Below, piece after piece: positions 6,721-13,602 of a DNA stretch of 25,992 nucleotides. The number at the start of each line of letters is the position of its first letter. Position 1 is the stretch's first letter. A program made the position numbers and the translations under genes. This DNA comes from an uncultured Lactobacillus sp. (GTDB lineage Bacteria > Bacillota > Bacilli > Lactobacillales > Lactobacillaceae): the NCBI RefSeq assembly GCF_910589175.1, contig NZ_CAJURR010000029.1:1-25992 (forward strand), in the 5' to 3' direction. Under the pieces are notes generated by a model. It was not told the origin of the DNA and did not search any database. It worked only from the letters and a program-made list of their open reading frames with translations.

Positions 6721-6749
6721 TAGTCTTAATACTACAGCACTACAAAATA
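6721..6749. repeat. Dispersed repeat, variant copy after the parA partner gene
   Basis: TAGTCTTAATACTACAGCACTACAAAATA shares most of the AGTCTTAGCACTACAGAATA core and contains a second partial GCACTAC, immediately after the stop codon of the parA partner gene. Confidence 0.45.
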
Positions 6750-7055
6750 CTAATTGTTTTCATGTAATTTAGCATCTTTTTTATTTAACACATCAACTTG
6801 TAAATCAAATAAGCGTTGATTGTCTGCATCTAAATTATCACGGAATTGTTGAACTAAATATGCAACAGCTTCTTTTTGATTTGGAGCAACTCCTAAATTA
6901 GAAATTGCTATCAGACTATTTCTAACTGTATTGTCAATTTTGATATTTACGTTAAACGTCTTCTTATTGTCATTACCCTCAATTTCATTAATTGAAACTT
7001 CATGCTTTGGCTTTACGTTAATTTTACGCTTGTTACTGTTAATTAAATTACTCAT
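6750..7055 (-). CDS. ParA partner, small ParB/ParG-like DNA-binding protein
   Basis: A 101-residue protein whose ATG (7055) overlaps the end of parA by eight bases, so the two are translationally coupled. The N-terminal 35 residues are Lys/Asn-rich and probably disordered. Residues about 35-85 (TFNVNIKIDNTVRNSLIAISNLGVAPNQKEAVAYLVQQF, a strand followed by two helices) suggest a ribbon-helix-helix fold, as in ParG/omega-type centromere-binding proteins. Expected role: bind the centromere and stimulate the ParA ATPase. No motif proves the fold, so the call leans on the strand-helix-helix pattern and position. Confidence 0.75.
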   Translation of the reverse strand: MSNLINSNKRKINVKPKHEVSINEIEGNDNKKTFNVNIKIDNTVRNSLIAISNLGVAPNQKEAVAYLVQQFRDNLDADNQRLFDLQVDVLNKKDAKLHENN

Positions 7056-7854
7056 TTGCTTTAATCCTATTCAAAATATCATTCACAACTTGCTTATAAA
7101 CTTCAAATACCTTTTCATCATAGCGACTATCATTGGTAATCCCGGTTACCCCATAGCGCTTTAAACGCTGCATTTGATGAATTGAAGTTGGCAAAATATT
7201 ATCTTGGCCAAACTCTTCTTCTGCGTTTTGCAAGGTCAAATTATCAACAGGAGCTCCGGGTTGGATTAGTACAGGTAAAATTCCTACTAAGTCCAAACTA
7301 GGTGCTTTATAGGTATCGATTACTTCTTGCTGCATATATTGAATAAATGCACTAGCCCCATCTAAAGCTTGTTGTTGTGTTTGCATGACAATTACGCACC
7401 AATCGCTGGCATAAAGAGCAGCGTCAGTAATTAAACTAATCGTAGGCGGAACATCAATAATCACATAATCATAATTTTTAGTAATTGGAGATAGTAATTC
7501 ATTCAAATATTTGACCCGATCAATATACTTTGAAAATTGTTTTTCCATTACTCGTGGAAATAAGGAAAAATCTGCCGATGATCCTATCAAGTCTAAATTA
7601 CTTGTAATATTAACTAAGGCCTTTGATAAATCCTTGTTTTGGATAGCAGCCATTAAGGATGAATCAAATTGATCGATTTTATCCGTTAGGTTTGCTTTAG
7701 TTTTAAGCATGATGTTTGTGGCATTCGCTTGCGGATCTAAATCTAAAAGAAGAGTATTTGCTCCTCTTTTTGATAATTCATAGGCGACTTGGGTTGCGTT
7801 TGTTGTTTTACCCACCCCACCCTTGAAGTTACCAAAGGTTATAATCTTTGTCAT
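7048..7854 (-). CDS. parA: ParA plasmid partition ATPase
   Basis: A 268-residue ParA/Soj-type deviant Walker ATPase. The deviant Walker A is KGGVGKTT (residues 11-18), the A' motif is LLLDLDPQANAT, and Walker B is YVIIDVPPT. The start is ATG 7854 with GAGGTG upstream; a longer frame from 7878 places that ribosome site inside the protein. The short N-terminus without a DNA-binding domain is type Ib. It is co-transcribed with the small partner gene downstream. Function: ATP-dependent movement of plasmid copies along the nucleoid. Confidence 0.97.
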   Translation of the reverse strand: MTKIITFGNFKGGVGKTTNATQVAYELSKRGANTLLLDLDPQANATNIMLKTKANLTDKIDQFDSSLMAAIQNKDLSKALVNITSNLDLIGSSADFSLFPRVMEKQFSKYIDRVKYLNELLSPITKNYDYVIIDVPPTISLITDAALYASDWCVIVMQTQQQALDGASAFIQYMQQEVIDTYKAPSLDLVGILPVLIQPGAPVDNLTLQNAEEEFGQDNILPTSIHQMQRLKRYGVTGITNDSRYDEKVFEVYKQVVNDILNRIKANE

Positions 7855-7878
7855 TTTAGCACCTCGCAATAGATTCAA

Positions 7879-8160
7879 TTTTCTATAAGAATATTATGAA
7901 CTAGAGAACTTTCTTTTGCAATATTCTATAGTCTTAGCACTACAGAATATTAAGATAAAAGAACTATAGAGTGTTGAAAATCAGAAAATCAAACTATTTG
8001 GCCCAACATAGAAAAGACTTTCTTAAATTGAATACTTAGATGAAATGATTTAATGCGTTTCAGATAGAAAGCTAAATAGAAAATATCTTATAGTGTTAAG
8101 ACTATTTAGCCTTTAGACTATAATATCCTAGTACTATAAAATAAAAATAAAATTTCAAAA
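7879..8160. promoter_or_regulatory. parA upstream region with repeat copies; candidate centromere
   Basis: This AT-rich, non-coding stretch holds TAGTCTTAGCACTACAGAATA (7929-7949), framed by ATATTCT (7921-7927) and AGAATAT (7944-7950). An inverted variant, TAGTGTTAAGACTA, lies at 8091-8104, with further ACTATA-containing fragments near 7971 and 8118. Repeats upstream of parA are commonly both centromere and operator. No gene is visible. Confidence 0.5.
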
Positions 8161-8165
8161 AAGTC

Positions 8166-8194
8166 TATGCAAAGGAAAAATATCATGCTATAAT
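8166..8194 (+). promoter_or_regulatory. Promoter ahead of the DUF1659-like gene
   Basis: The extended -10 TGCTATAAT (8186-8194) is a perfect TATAAT preceded by TG; the -35 (TATGCA, 8166-8171) is weak. Confidence 0.6.
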
Positions 8195-8239
8195 CTTATC
8201 TACATCAAGAAAGACATAAATAATTTAAGAAAAGTAATT

Positions 8240-8296
8240 AAGCAATGATGTATCGATCGAGGAAAAACTGTCGAGAAAGCATCATTGCTTTTTTTG
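8240..8296 (+). terminator. Leader terminator/attenuator before the DUF1659-like gene
   Basis: AAGCAATGATG (8240-8250) pairs perfectly with CATCATTGCTT (8280-8290), followed by T5 or more. It lies about 45 bases after the promoter and 73 bases before the first coding frame. It therefore either ends a short RNA of about 95 bases or regulates read-through. The loop contains TCGATCGA and TGTCGA segments that could form an alternative pairing. Confidence 0.75.
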
Positions 8297-8368
8297 ATGT
8301 TTTCGCAAATCATTTTATTTTAGTTCTATATCTATATTCTAAAAAACACAAAAGGAGATATTTGATAA

Positions 8369-8587
8369 ATGAAGATTTTATCTGCATTTACTGGTAGAAA
8401 AATGACTGTTAGCTACATGGTTGATGGTGAAGAAAAGAAAAAGTCTTTTAGTTTAGCTCACGTTAAGCAAGATGCAAGCTACGAAAACATTTATACCGTA
8501 GCTCAAGCTTTAGGCTCACTAGTGAACGGTACTGTTGTTGGTACTCAAGTTTCTGACACAAATATTATTGACGCTGACGGCGAATAA
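8369..8587 (+). CDS. DUF1659-like small protein
   Basis: A 72-residue beta-rich protein preceded by AAAGGAG. It resembles the DUF1659 family, short proteins found next to DUF2922 and YvrJ in Bacillaceae and lactobacilli. Visible pattern: a basic strand at GRKMTVSYMVDGEEKKKSFSL cut by a turn, then a helix (YENIYTVAQALGSLVNG) and a terminal strand. No catalytic motif. The biological role of the trio is unknown; here it lies between partition and ssb genes and appears to be plasmid backbone. The adjacent DUF2922-like and YvrJ-like genes strengthen the call. Confidence 0.82.
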   Translation: MKILSAFTGRKMTVSYMVDGEEKKKSFSLAHVKQDASYENIYTVAQALGSLVNGTVVGTQVSDTNIIDADGE

Positions 8588-8607
8588 TTTACAGGAGGAG
8601 AATGTAA

Positions 8608-8829
8608 ATGAACAAAGTTTTAAAGTTAATTTTCAATAATTCCAAAGGCAAAACTTCAGTAATTACTTTGCATAATCCTAAGAGTGTCGATGCAGACACT
8701 GCTAAGGCTGCAATGCAAAAGATTATTGATGCTAACATTTTCGATAACGCAGAAATTAACCCTTATGCAACTATTGTTGGGGCTAAATACTACGAAACTC
8801 AAAGTACACCTATTTTTGACGCTGAGTAA
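8608..8829 (+). CDS. DUF2922-like small protein
   Basis: A 73-residue protein behind AGGAGGAG, 20 bases after the DUF1659-like gene, so clearly co-transcribed. The pattern LKLIFNNSKGKTSVITLHNPK (split here into strand, turn, strand), then a helix with DADTAKAAMQKII, then YATIVGAKYYET matches DUF2922. A strong terminator follows 16 bases after the stop. Function unknown. Confidence 0.85.
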   Translation: MNKVLKLIFNNSKGKTSVITLHNPKSVDADTAKAAMQKIIDANIFDNAEINPYATIVGAKYYETQSTPIFDAE

Positions 8830-8845
8830 TAGTTTAGTTGACTAA

Positions 8846-8873
8846 GGGAAGGCCTGGTTGCCTTCCCTTTTTT
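8846..8873 (+). terminator. Terminator after the DUF2922-like gene
   Basis: GGGAAGGC-N6-GCCTTCCC stem (8846-8867), then T6. Confidence 0.95.
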
Positions 8874-8893
8874 GCTATAGGAAGGATACGGAT

Positions 8894-9037
8894 TTGACTA
8901 TGACGCAAGAAATCATTAGATACGTATTAGAACAAGCGTCTGGGGTAGTAATTGCATTAGTTCTAATCATTCGTATTGAAAGTAAATTGGATAGTCTAAC
9001 TTCTGCAATCATGCACCTTTCAGACAGTAATGATTAA
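8894..9037 (+). CDS. YvrJ-family small membrane protein
   Basis: A 47-residue frame from TTG 8894, or 45 residues from ATG 8900. AGGAAGG at 8879-8885 is eight bases from the TTG but 14 from the ATG, which favours TTG. One hydrophobic segment (VVIALVLIIRIESKLDSL) ends in the R-I-E-x-K-L-D-x-L pattern typical of YvrJ proteins. It completes the DUF1659/DUF2922/YvrJ neighbourhood and lies just past the terminator of the pair, so it depends on read-through or a weak local promoter. Function unknown. Confidence 0.75.
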   Translation: MTMTQEIIRYVLEQASGVVIALVLIIRIESKLDSLTSAIMHLSDSND

Positions 9038-9093
9038 TATATTGAATTTGATATTTTAAGTGAATAGAAAGAATTTAAACTAGGAGAATAGAG

Positions 9094-9423
9094 ATGAACG
9101 ATATTAATTTATTAGGAAGATTAACTAACACACCTGAACTTAAAAAGTCCGCAAATGGCCGTAATTATACATGGTTTACTGTAGCAGTCCCTAGACAGGA
9201 TAATCGAAAAGAAGCTGATTACATCCGCTGCTTGGCTTTTGATAAGTTAGCTAGTGCAATTTATAAACATTGCGATAAAGGGCGACAGGTTTTGTGTCAA
9301 GGCAGATTACAAGTGTCTAAGTCCATTGATGAAGTGACTAAACAAGTTAAGTATCATCATACGGTTGTAGTATCCAACACCCATTTTTTGCACGATCCTA
9401 ATGTATCGTCTGCATCTATTTAA
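9094..9423 (+). CDS. ssb: Single-stranded DNA-binding protein (short plasmid form)
   Basis: A 109-residue OB-fold SSB starting at ATG 9094 behind AGGAG. It begins with N-x-x-x-LLGRLTNTPELK and continues with the typical F-T-V-A-V-P-R segment, then a D-Y-I-R-C-L-A-F-D-K strand and GRQVLCQGRLQVSK. It covers only the OB fold: the usual disordered tail and acidic DDxPF tip that recruit partner proteins are missing, as in many plasmid and phage SSBs. A strong hairpin terminator follows. Confidence 0.95.
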   Translation: MNDINLLGRLTNTPELKKSANGRNYTWFTVAVPRQDNRKEADYIRCLAFDKLASAIYKHCDKGRQVLCQGRLQVSKSIDEVTKQVKYHHTVVVSNTHFLHDPNVSSASI

Positions 9424-9438
9424 ACTTGAATATACCAA

Positions 9439-9464
9439 AAAAGCAGTTCGAAAACTGCTTTTTT
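9439..9464 (+). terminator. Terminator of ssb
   Basis: AAGCAGTT-CGAA-AACTGCTT stem (9441-9460) flanked by A and T runs; it could work in both directions. Confidence 0.93.
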
Positions 9465-9469
9465 GTTTT

Positions 9470-9585
9470 GCCCTCTCAAGTCCAGTAGTGGAGGGTTTGG
9501 CTATTCCGAGACGATACGGAAGACGGCTTTAGCCGGCTGAAGCGTCGAGGATAGACTTGCCCGTAACGGATGGACTTGAGAGGGC
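9470..9585 (+). ncRNA. GC-rich structured element, copy 1 (candidate RNA)
   Basis: A markedly GC-rich block in an AT-rich plasmid. A perfect 15-bp outer stem (9470-9484 with 9571-9585) closes a core of about 86 bases. The core can fold as GGGT/GCCC, CTA-bulge-TCC/GGATAG, tandem GA/GA, GACG/CGTC and a CGGC-TTTA-GCCG tip. Copy 2 (14266-14371, opposite strand) has the same core with only six differences but an unrelated, equally complementary outer stem, and paired changes inside the core. This argues for selection on RNA structure. No family was recognised; a mobile structured repeat is the main alternative. Confidence 0.65.
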
Positions 9586-9588
9586 CTT

Positions 9589-9669
9589 TTAACGTCGATT
9601 ATTATGACGCCACAAAATGATAGCAACTGCAATTACTAATGTAGGAGATACATTAATAGTAATAACCAA
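9589..9669 (-). CDS. Tiny hydrophobic peptide, possible Fst-like type I toxin
   Basis: A 26-residue frame from TTG 9669, nine bases after AAGGAG; an ATG at 9678 abuts that site and is less likely. It begins MVITINVSPTLVIAVAII and ends LWRHNNRR: one membrane segment with a Pro near its start and a basic, Trp-containing tail, as in Fst/Ldr-type toxins. A second frame of the same family (MTITINIDPFLVI) lies at 13402. It ends four bases from copy 1 of the GC-rich element, which faces it on the other strand. Toxin function is inference only. Confidence 0.5.
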   Translation of the reverse strand: MVITINVSPTLVIAVAIILWRHNNRR

Positions 9670-9885
9670 TTTTCTCATCTCCTTATTATTAACCTCTGGT
9701 TCACATTACTATACCGCTCAATTAAATAGGAAAACTGCAAAAATAATGCAAAAAATTAGAAAAGTAAGTTTTTGAAAATCTTTGAGAGTGAAAGTATTAT
9801 AGAACTTGAGAGAAGAAAAATATTGTAAAAATTGAAATTAAATATTAGTAGATGAAGTTTTATAAAACTATAGGAGAGATAAGGT

Positions 9886-10458
9886 ATGAATCCATGGACT
9901 AATTTAGATAAAGATTTGAGAGAAGCAATTCATTATCCTAAATCTTATTTGAAAGAACACGAAGATGAAGTAGTAAGTTTGTTAGGAATGAGTGTGGAAG
10001 AGTATCTAAAAGAAAATAAAAAGCGGTTAGAAGCTCTAAATGCCTATGAAAGAAAATCAGAAAAATCAGAAGACATTGATAGTATCGATGAAAATGGATT
10101 ATTAAAAGAAGATGTAGATCGAGTAATGGGTGAAGTAGAATCTATTATTGCTTTTTGTGCACCCTTTTATCTTTGCGCTCCCGATAGAGATATAAGTTAC
10201 TGGGAAGAGTCCTCGTCACCTTTAACACAGAAATGGTTAAAGAAAGTGATGGATAATCAATCCACTTCTGACTATGTATGGATTTTTTCTGAATATGATT
10301 TTAAACCATTTGAGACTGAAGCGGACGAAGGAGACGGAATAACACAAGGAGACCCAATTACAGATGATATTTATGAACCTTCGTATGTTTTTTGGGATAT
10401 AAAATATGCTAAAGATGATTTTTTGGATGAATATCAAAAAGCGCTAAAAAATCAGTAA
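9886..10458 (+). CDS. Unknown acidic soluble protein
   Basis: A 190-residue protein behind AGGAGAGATAAGG. It is strongly acidic, especially residues about 45-85 and 145-165, with helical N-terminal half and aromatic-rich C-terminal half (YVWIFSEYDFKPF, SYVFWDIKYAKDDFLDEYQK). No signal peptide, membrane segment or recognisable catalytic motif. It lies 300 bases downstream of copy 1 of the GC-rich element in the same orientation and is followed by a clean terminator, so it is a single-gene unit. Not recognised. Confidence 0.75.
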   Translation: MNPWTNLDKDLREAIHYPKSYLKEHEDEVVSLLGMSVEEYLKENKKRLEALNAYERKSEKSEDIDSIDENGLLKEDVDRVMGEVESIIAFCAPFYLCAPDRDISYWEESSSPLTQKWLKKVMDNQSTSDYVWIFSEYDFKPFETEADEGDGITQGDPITDDIYEPSYVFWDIKYAKDDFLDEYQKALKNQ

Positions 10459-10467
10459 TTTTCTATG

Positions 10468-10498
10468 CTAGTTGCTAATAATGTAACTAGCTTTTTTA
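10468..10498 (+). terminator. Terminator of the 9886-10458 gene
   Basis: GCTAGTT/AACTAGC stem (10468-10474 with 10485-10491), continuing into T6. Confidence 0.9.
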
Positions 10499-10818
10499 TT
10501 AATTATATTTGTGAATTATTTAACAATAAAAGTGGAATTTTTAACCGTAAGCAATTACAAACTGTTACAATCCTAGTTATATAAATATATAACTGACATA
10601 AAAATATTTTAAAATCATTTATTTTTATACGAAAGTTTGTGAAAAAACGTGATATGATATAGTCACAAAAAGGAACTTTCCCTTTTTGTAAATTAAAACA
10701 AAGAAAGGAAAATAGAGATGGATGAACTTTAGAAGAAAAATGGCGTAGTGTTACTCTGTTTTCCCTCTAGTTGCTAAATCGCTAGTTCCGTCTCACTATT
10801 ATCTGAAAAGAACATATA
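10499..10818. other. Long leader region before the first membrane-protein paralogue
   Basis: No gene is visible. It holds a TATGAT -10-like box (10653-10658), a 9-bp hairpin ACAAAAAGG/CCTTTTTGT (10665-10673 with 10681-10689) without a T-run, and a well-placed GAAAGG ahead of a four-codon frame (ATG GAT GAA CTT TAG, near 10719). The following gene lacks a good ribosome site. A regulatory leader is possible but unproven. Confidence 0.35.
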
Positions 10819-11619
10819 ATGAAAGAAAAACTCTACGATGATGTAAAAAATTTTCTTAGTAAAACTAAAATTCCATTTTTTAATTATTTATTTGTTTTTG
10901 AAATTATTTTTATAATTTATTTACCGAACAAAAAGTTTAATTTACTTTATTGGAATGATATAGATGTTGGAAATATTTTGTATAATTTTGGTTACTACCT
11001 GTATGATCACAGTATTAATATTATTCTAATAATTTTAGCTTTTGTAGGACTTTTAACGTTGATATATACCAAGGATTGGTTATGGTTTCTTGAATATAGT
11101 ACTGAATATATCGACGGCACAACTCGTGGATTTTCTTTAGCTACTGTGATTAGAAATATAGTCCAGCTATTATGGGAATTTATTCATAAAGGATGGATTA
11201 TTTATCTTGCCATTATTTTGGCTAGTGGGCAAAAAGATTCGCTGTATTACACACTTACAAATTCGAATGCGAATTTTGGTGATAATAACTTTTTACTATA
11301 TTGGCTGTATATGGCAATTAATAGTATTTATTTGATTTGGACCATTATTTATTCTTTAGGATCATTTACTGTTCCTACGAACTATATTGGGACTTATATT
11401 GATATTAATGCATCTTCTTATTTTATAATTGATCAAGAAAATGAATATGCATTTATTAAAAATCAAATTTTAAAATCTCCTATATTTTATTTGGTAGAAA
11501 AGGTAGATAACCTATCCGATAATTATAAAATTTTAGATTATTCCAGCAAGTTTGATGAAATTAAAAATGAATTTGAAGCAAAAAAAGCCAATAATAAAAG
11601 TCTAGGAAGTAAGTTTTAA
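10819..11619 (+). CDS. Membrane protein, paralogue 1, function unknown
   Basis: A 266-residue protein with about four predicted membrane helices (roughly residues 18-38, 62-82, 122-140 and 160-185) and a charged C-terminal domain of about 70 residues. It is clearly paralogous to the protein at 14469-15266: both share IIYLPNKKFNL-x-YWN, the SEYIDGTT-x-GFSL segment and HKGWIIY/HQGWIIY. No Walker, protease or transporter motif is visible. The ATG has only a weak ribosome site (AAAAGAAC). Function not recognised; a phage-defence or membrane stress role would be speculation based on the AbiE neighbour. Confidence 0.85.
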   Translation: MKEKLYDDVKNFLSKTKIPFFNYLFVFEIIFIIYLPNKKFNLLYWNDIDVGNILYNFGYYLYDHSINIILIILAFVGLLTLIYTKDWLWFLEYSTEYIDGTTRGFSLATVIRNIVQLLWEFIHKGWIIYLAIILASGQKDSLYYTLTNSNANFGDNNFLLYWLYMAINSIYLIWTIIYSLGSFTVPTNYIGTYIDINASSYFIIDQENEYAFIKNQILKSPIFYLVEKVDNLSDNYKILDYSSKFDEIKNEFEAKKANNKSLGSKF

Positions 11620-11644
11620 TTTAAATTGAAATTTATATAAAGAA

Positions 11645-11692
11645 AAAACACTGATATATCAACATTTATTTAATGATGATTATCAGTGTTTT
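11645..11692. terminator. Bidirectional terminator between convergent genes
   Basis: AAAACACTGATA (11645-11656) pairs perfectly with TATCAGTGTTTT (11681-11692). It separates the membrane gene (+) from the abiEii gene (-). Confidence 0.8.
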
Positions 11693-11718
11693 CTTTATCT
11701 TATAATTTTAAATATTAC

Positions 11719-12660
11719 TTACTTATATCTTTTTACAGTTAAGTTTTCTGAAAATAGTTCAGTCATTAGTTCTTTAATTGCTATTAAAGTATCTTGAAAT
11801 TCAATATTTTCAGCATACGCTTTTTCATGAGTGTAATTTTCCCACTTCTTTTTCATAGCAGCATTACTTTCTATTTCGCTGAATGTAAATTGCCACAAAA
11901 ATTGATTGTCATCTAATTTTTCGAAAATTTCATCATAACTCTTTCGTGACATAGCAGTATTAATTAAAGCCTGTTTGGTTAAAGGTAAATCTAATTTTAG
12001 TTGTTGGTATCCCGTCAATTTTCTAAGATTATTCAACATGTATAAGTCGTAAAAGTCTTTCATTCGGGTATTTGCGATACTGCGACTAAATACTGTTTCC
12101 AATTTTTGAGCAATAATAGTTTCATTATTATATGCAGCTATTTCTATCGGAGTGCCGTCAATTAAAGATTTATACGTATATTTTATTTCTTTTGGGGTTA
12201 TTACATCTCCTGTAGAGACATCAATCTTAATATTGGCCCTGGATTTGTCGTATAGAGTACCAAGTAAATGAACTCTATATCCAACATATCTTGCTCCTTC
12301 ATGCAATTTTTCAATTTTGCCTACACGTTCAATAGTAATAGGATCATTTTTAACTGGAATAATTTCACAAATTTCATCAACCATTTTCGTTACTTCAGGA
12401 AGAGATAGATCCTTTCCTTTAATATCAGTATCAATATCTTCGGTGGTTCTATTATTTATTCCCATTAGACTTGATAAAAGAAAGCCGCCTTTTAGGATTA
12501 AGTTATTTCTATACTTTGATTTTGCAATTCGTTGAACAAAATCATCTAAAGTATATTCCTCCAGAATTACTTCTGTTGTAGTTTTACTTTCTTTAGCTAA
12601 TTTACGCATATGAGCAATCATTTGTTGATTATTAGTAAAGCTTCTAAAATTATCATTCAT
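11719..12660 (-). CDS. abiEii: AbiEii-type nucleotidyltransferase toxin
   Basis: A 313-residue protein of the AbiEii nucleotidyltransferase family. The substrate-binding motif is LKGGFLLSSLMG (residues 56-67), followed by RTTEDIDTDI (71-80) with the metal-binding acidic residues; KLETVFSR and KDFYDLYMLN further on are also typical. AbiEii toxins are type IV toxins, and relatives transfer nucleotides to tRNA acceptor stems. It starts two bases after the antitoxin gene stops, so the pair is one operon. Length is normal and both active-site motifs are intact, so it appears functional. Role: plasmid maintenance and/or abortive phage infection. Confidence 0.95.
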   Translation of the reverse strand: MNDNFRSFTNNQQMIAHMRKLAKESKTTTEVILEEYTLDDFVQRIAKSKYRNNLILKGGFLLSSLMGINNRTTEDIDTDIKGKDLSLPEVTKMVDEICEIIPVKNDPITIERVGKIEKLHEGARYVGYRVHLLGTLYDKSRANIKIDVSTGDVITPKEIKYTYKSLIDGTPIEIAAYNNETIIAQKLETVFSRSIANTRMKDFYDLYMLNNLRKLTGYQQLKLDLPLTKQALINTAMSRKSYDEIFEKLDDNQFLWQFTFSEIESNAAMKKKWENYTHEKAYAENIEFQDTLIAIKELMTELFSENLTVKRYK

Positions 12661-12662
12661 AT

Positions 12663-13253
12663 TTATAGTAATACCTCTACATAGTTCATAACTTTCTTAG
12701 TGGTTTTAAAAATTTTAGCAAAATACATTAACTTAGCAATATTCTTATTTGCTCCATTTAAATATTGCTTAAACGCACTATTTATTATTTCTGGGTCTAC
12801 ATGATATTGTGGTCTCAGAATTTCGGCCATAGTCCTATCTAAAGAATAAGCTCTAACCTCATTTCCTTGTGGTGTTTTAATGGTGACAATTCCTAATTTA
12901 TAAAGATTAGGTAATTGCTGATGCGCCACAATCTCTTTTCTTAATTTAGGATTTTTGTATCCTCTAGGGAAAGTAAAGTCTATTTTATCTGGAAGGCGAT
13001 CACTAAGCCCATATAAATAGAGAGCGGAATTAAGCGAAATTATTCCCTTTTGTAATCTTAGTTGAGTAGTATAAAATGTATCTCCTAAATGACTAGCACT
13101 TCCATAAATTCCTTTATCTAGCAAAACTAATACATTATCTTTAAGATATTTTTTGATTTGTTGACCAGAGAAATTCTTTTCTGAAAGTTGTTTTCTAGAC
13201 GCGATATAGTTATTTTCTTTTAGCAACTTGTTTAAAGTAATAATATTAGCCAT
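12663..13253 (-). CDS. abiEi: AbiEi-type antitoxin and autorepressor
   Basis: A 196-residue protein with an N-terminal winged-helix region (residues about 1-75; NNYIASRKQLSEKNFSGQQIKKYLKDN then a wing) and a C-terminal antitoxin domain with SLDRTMAEILRPQ. Its length matches AbiEi. The start at ATG 13253 has an excellent AAGGAGGG five bases upstream. AbiEi proteins neutralise the toxin without direct complex formation and repress their own promoter by binding inverted repeats. A perfect 21-bp inverted repeat lies just upstream at 13268-13320. Confidence 0.93.
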   Translation of the reverse strand: MANIITLNKLLKENNYIASRKQLSEKNFSGQQIKKYLKDNVLVLLDKGIYGSASHLGDTFYTTQLRLQKGIISLNSALYLYGLSDRLPDKIDFTFPRGYKNPKLRKEIVAHQQLPNLYKLGIVTIKTPQGNEVRAYSLDRTMAEILRPQYHVDPEIINSAFKQYLNGANKNIAKLMYFAKIFKTTKKVMNYVEVLL

Positions 13254-13267
13254 AGTGTCCCTCCTTA

Positions 13268-13320
13268 TTTATCTATATTATACCCCATAGTATTACTAAA
13301 TGGGGTATAATATAGATAAA
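13268..13320. promoter_or_regulatory. Perfect 21-bp inverted repeat: abiE operator with back-to-back promoters
   Basis: The arms 13268-13288 and 13300-13320 are exact reverse complements with an 11-base spacer. Each contains ACCCCAT/ATGGGGT and a TATAAT-like -10 (GGTATAAT), pointing in opposite directions. The minus-strand one can serve abiEi. Size and position match AbiEi operators. Confidence 0.85.
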
Positions 13321-13401
13321 TTTGCGTTTTAAAATTTAATTTTTTCGCTATGCTAAAACGATTTCTAAGTAATAACCATGAAGTAATAATAAGAGACAAG
13401 A

Positions 13402-13464
13402 TTATAATAGTATTAACACTAAAAGAATGACCAAAAAAGGATCTATGTTAATTGTAATCGTCAA
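13402..13464 (-). CDS. Tiny hydrophobic peptide, second ITIN-family frame
   Basis: TTG 13464 lies six bases after AAAGGCGGTG. The frame encodes MTITINIDPFLVILLVLILL and stops. The first half matches the peptide at 9589-9669 (MVITINVSPTLVI), including the TTG start. The basic tail is absent. In another frame past the stop, a hydrophobic run ending in WLLLRNR is encoded, so this may be a frameshifted copy of a Fst-like toxin. The rest of 13321-13600 shows no gene apart from this frame and the terminator at 13546. Confidence 0.45.
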   Translation of the reverse strand: MTITINIDPFLVILLVLILL

Positions 13465-13545
13465 AATAATCACCGCCTTTATAGAGATTTAGTTTATTAT
13501 GCCAAAGTAATATCGTTTAATGGAGAAATGTAAAAGTAAGCAAAA

Positions 13546-13578
13546 AAACGACAAATCTTTAGACTAGATTTGTCGTTT
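13546..13578 (-). terminator. Terminator of the 13603-14094 gene
   Basis: AAACGACAAATCT (13546-13558) pairs perfectly with AGATTTGTCGTTT (13566-13578), followed on the minus strand by a T7 run. Confidence 0.92.
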
Positions 13579-13602
13579 CTTTATATTCAAGATTAATTAA
13601 GA

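Noticed and set aside
6931..7164. Plus-strand 77-residue frame, Leu/Ile-rich
   Set aside because: Antisense of the parA end and its partner gene; hydrophobic composition is a by-product of complementing Lys/Asn-rich coding sequence.
9470..9585. GC-rich element as a tRNA or a hammerhead/twister-type ribozyme
   Set aside because: No cloverleaf, no CCA or T-loop signature, and no recognisable catalytic core of those ribozymes.
10237..10437. Minus-strand 66-residue frame
   Set aside because: Shadow of the plus-strand gene 9886-10458, which has a ribosome site and terminator.
12317..12535. Plus-strand 72-residue frame
   Set aside because: Antisense of the abiEii active-site region.
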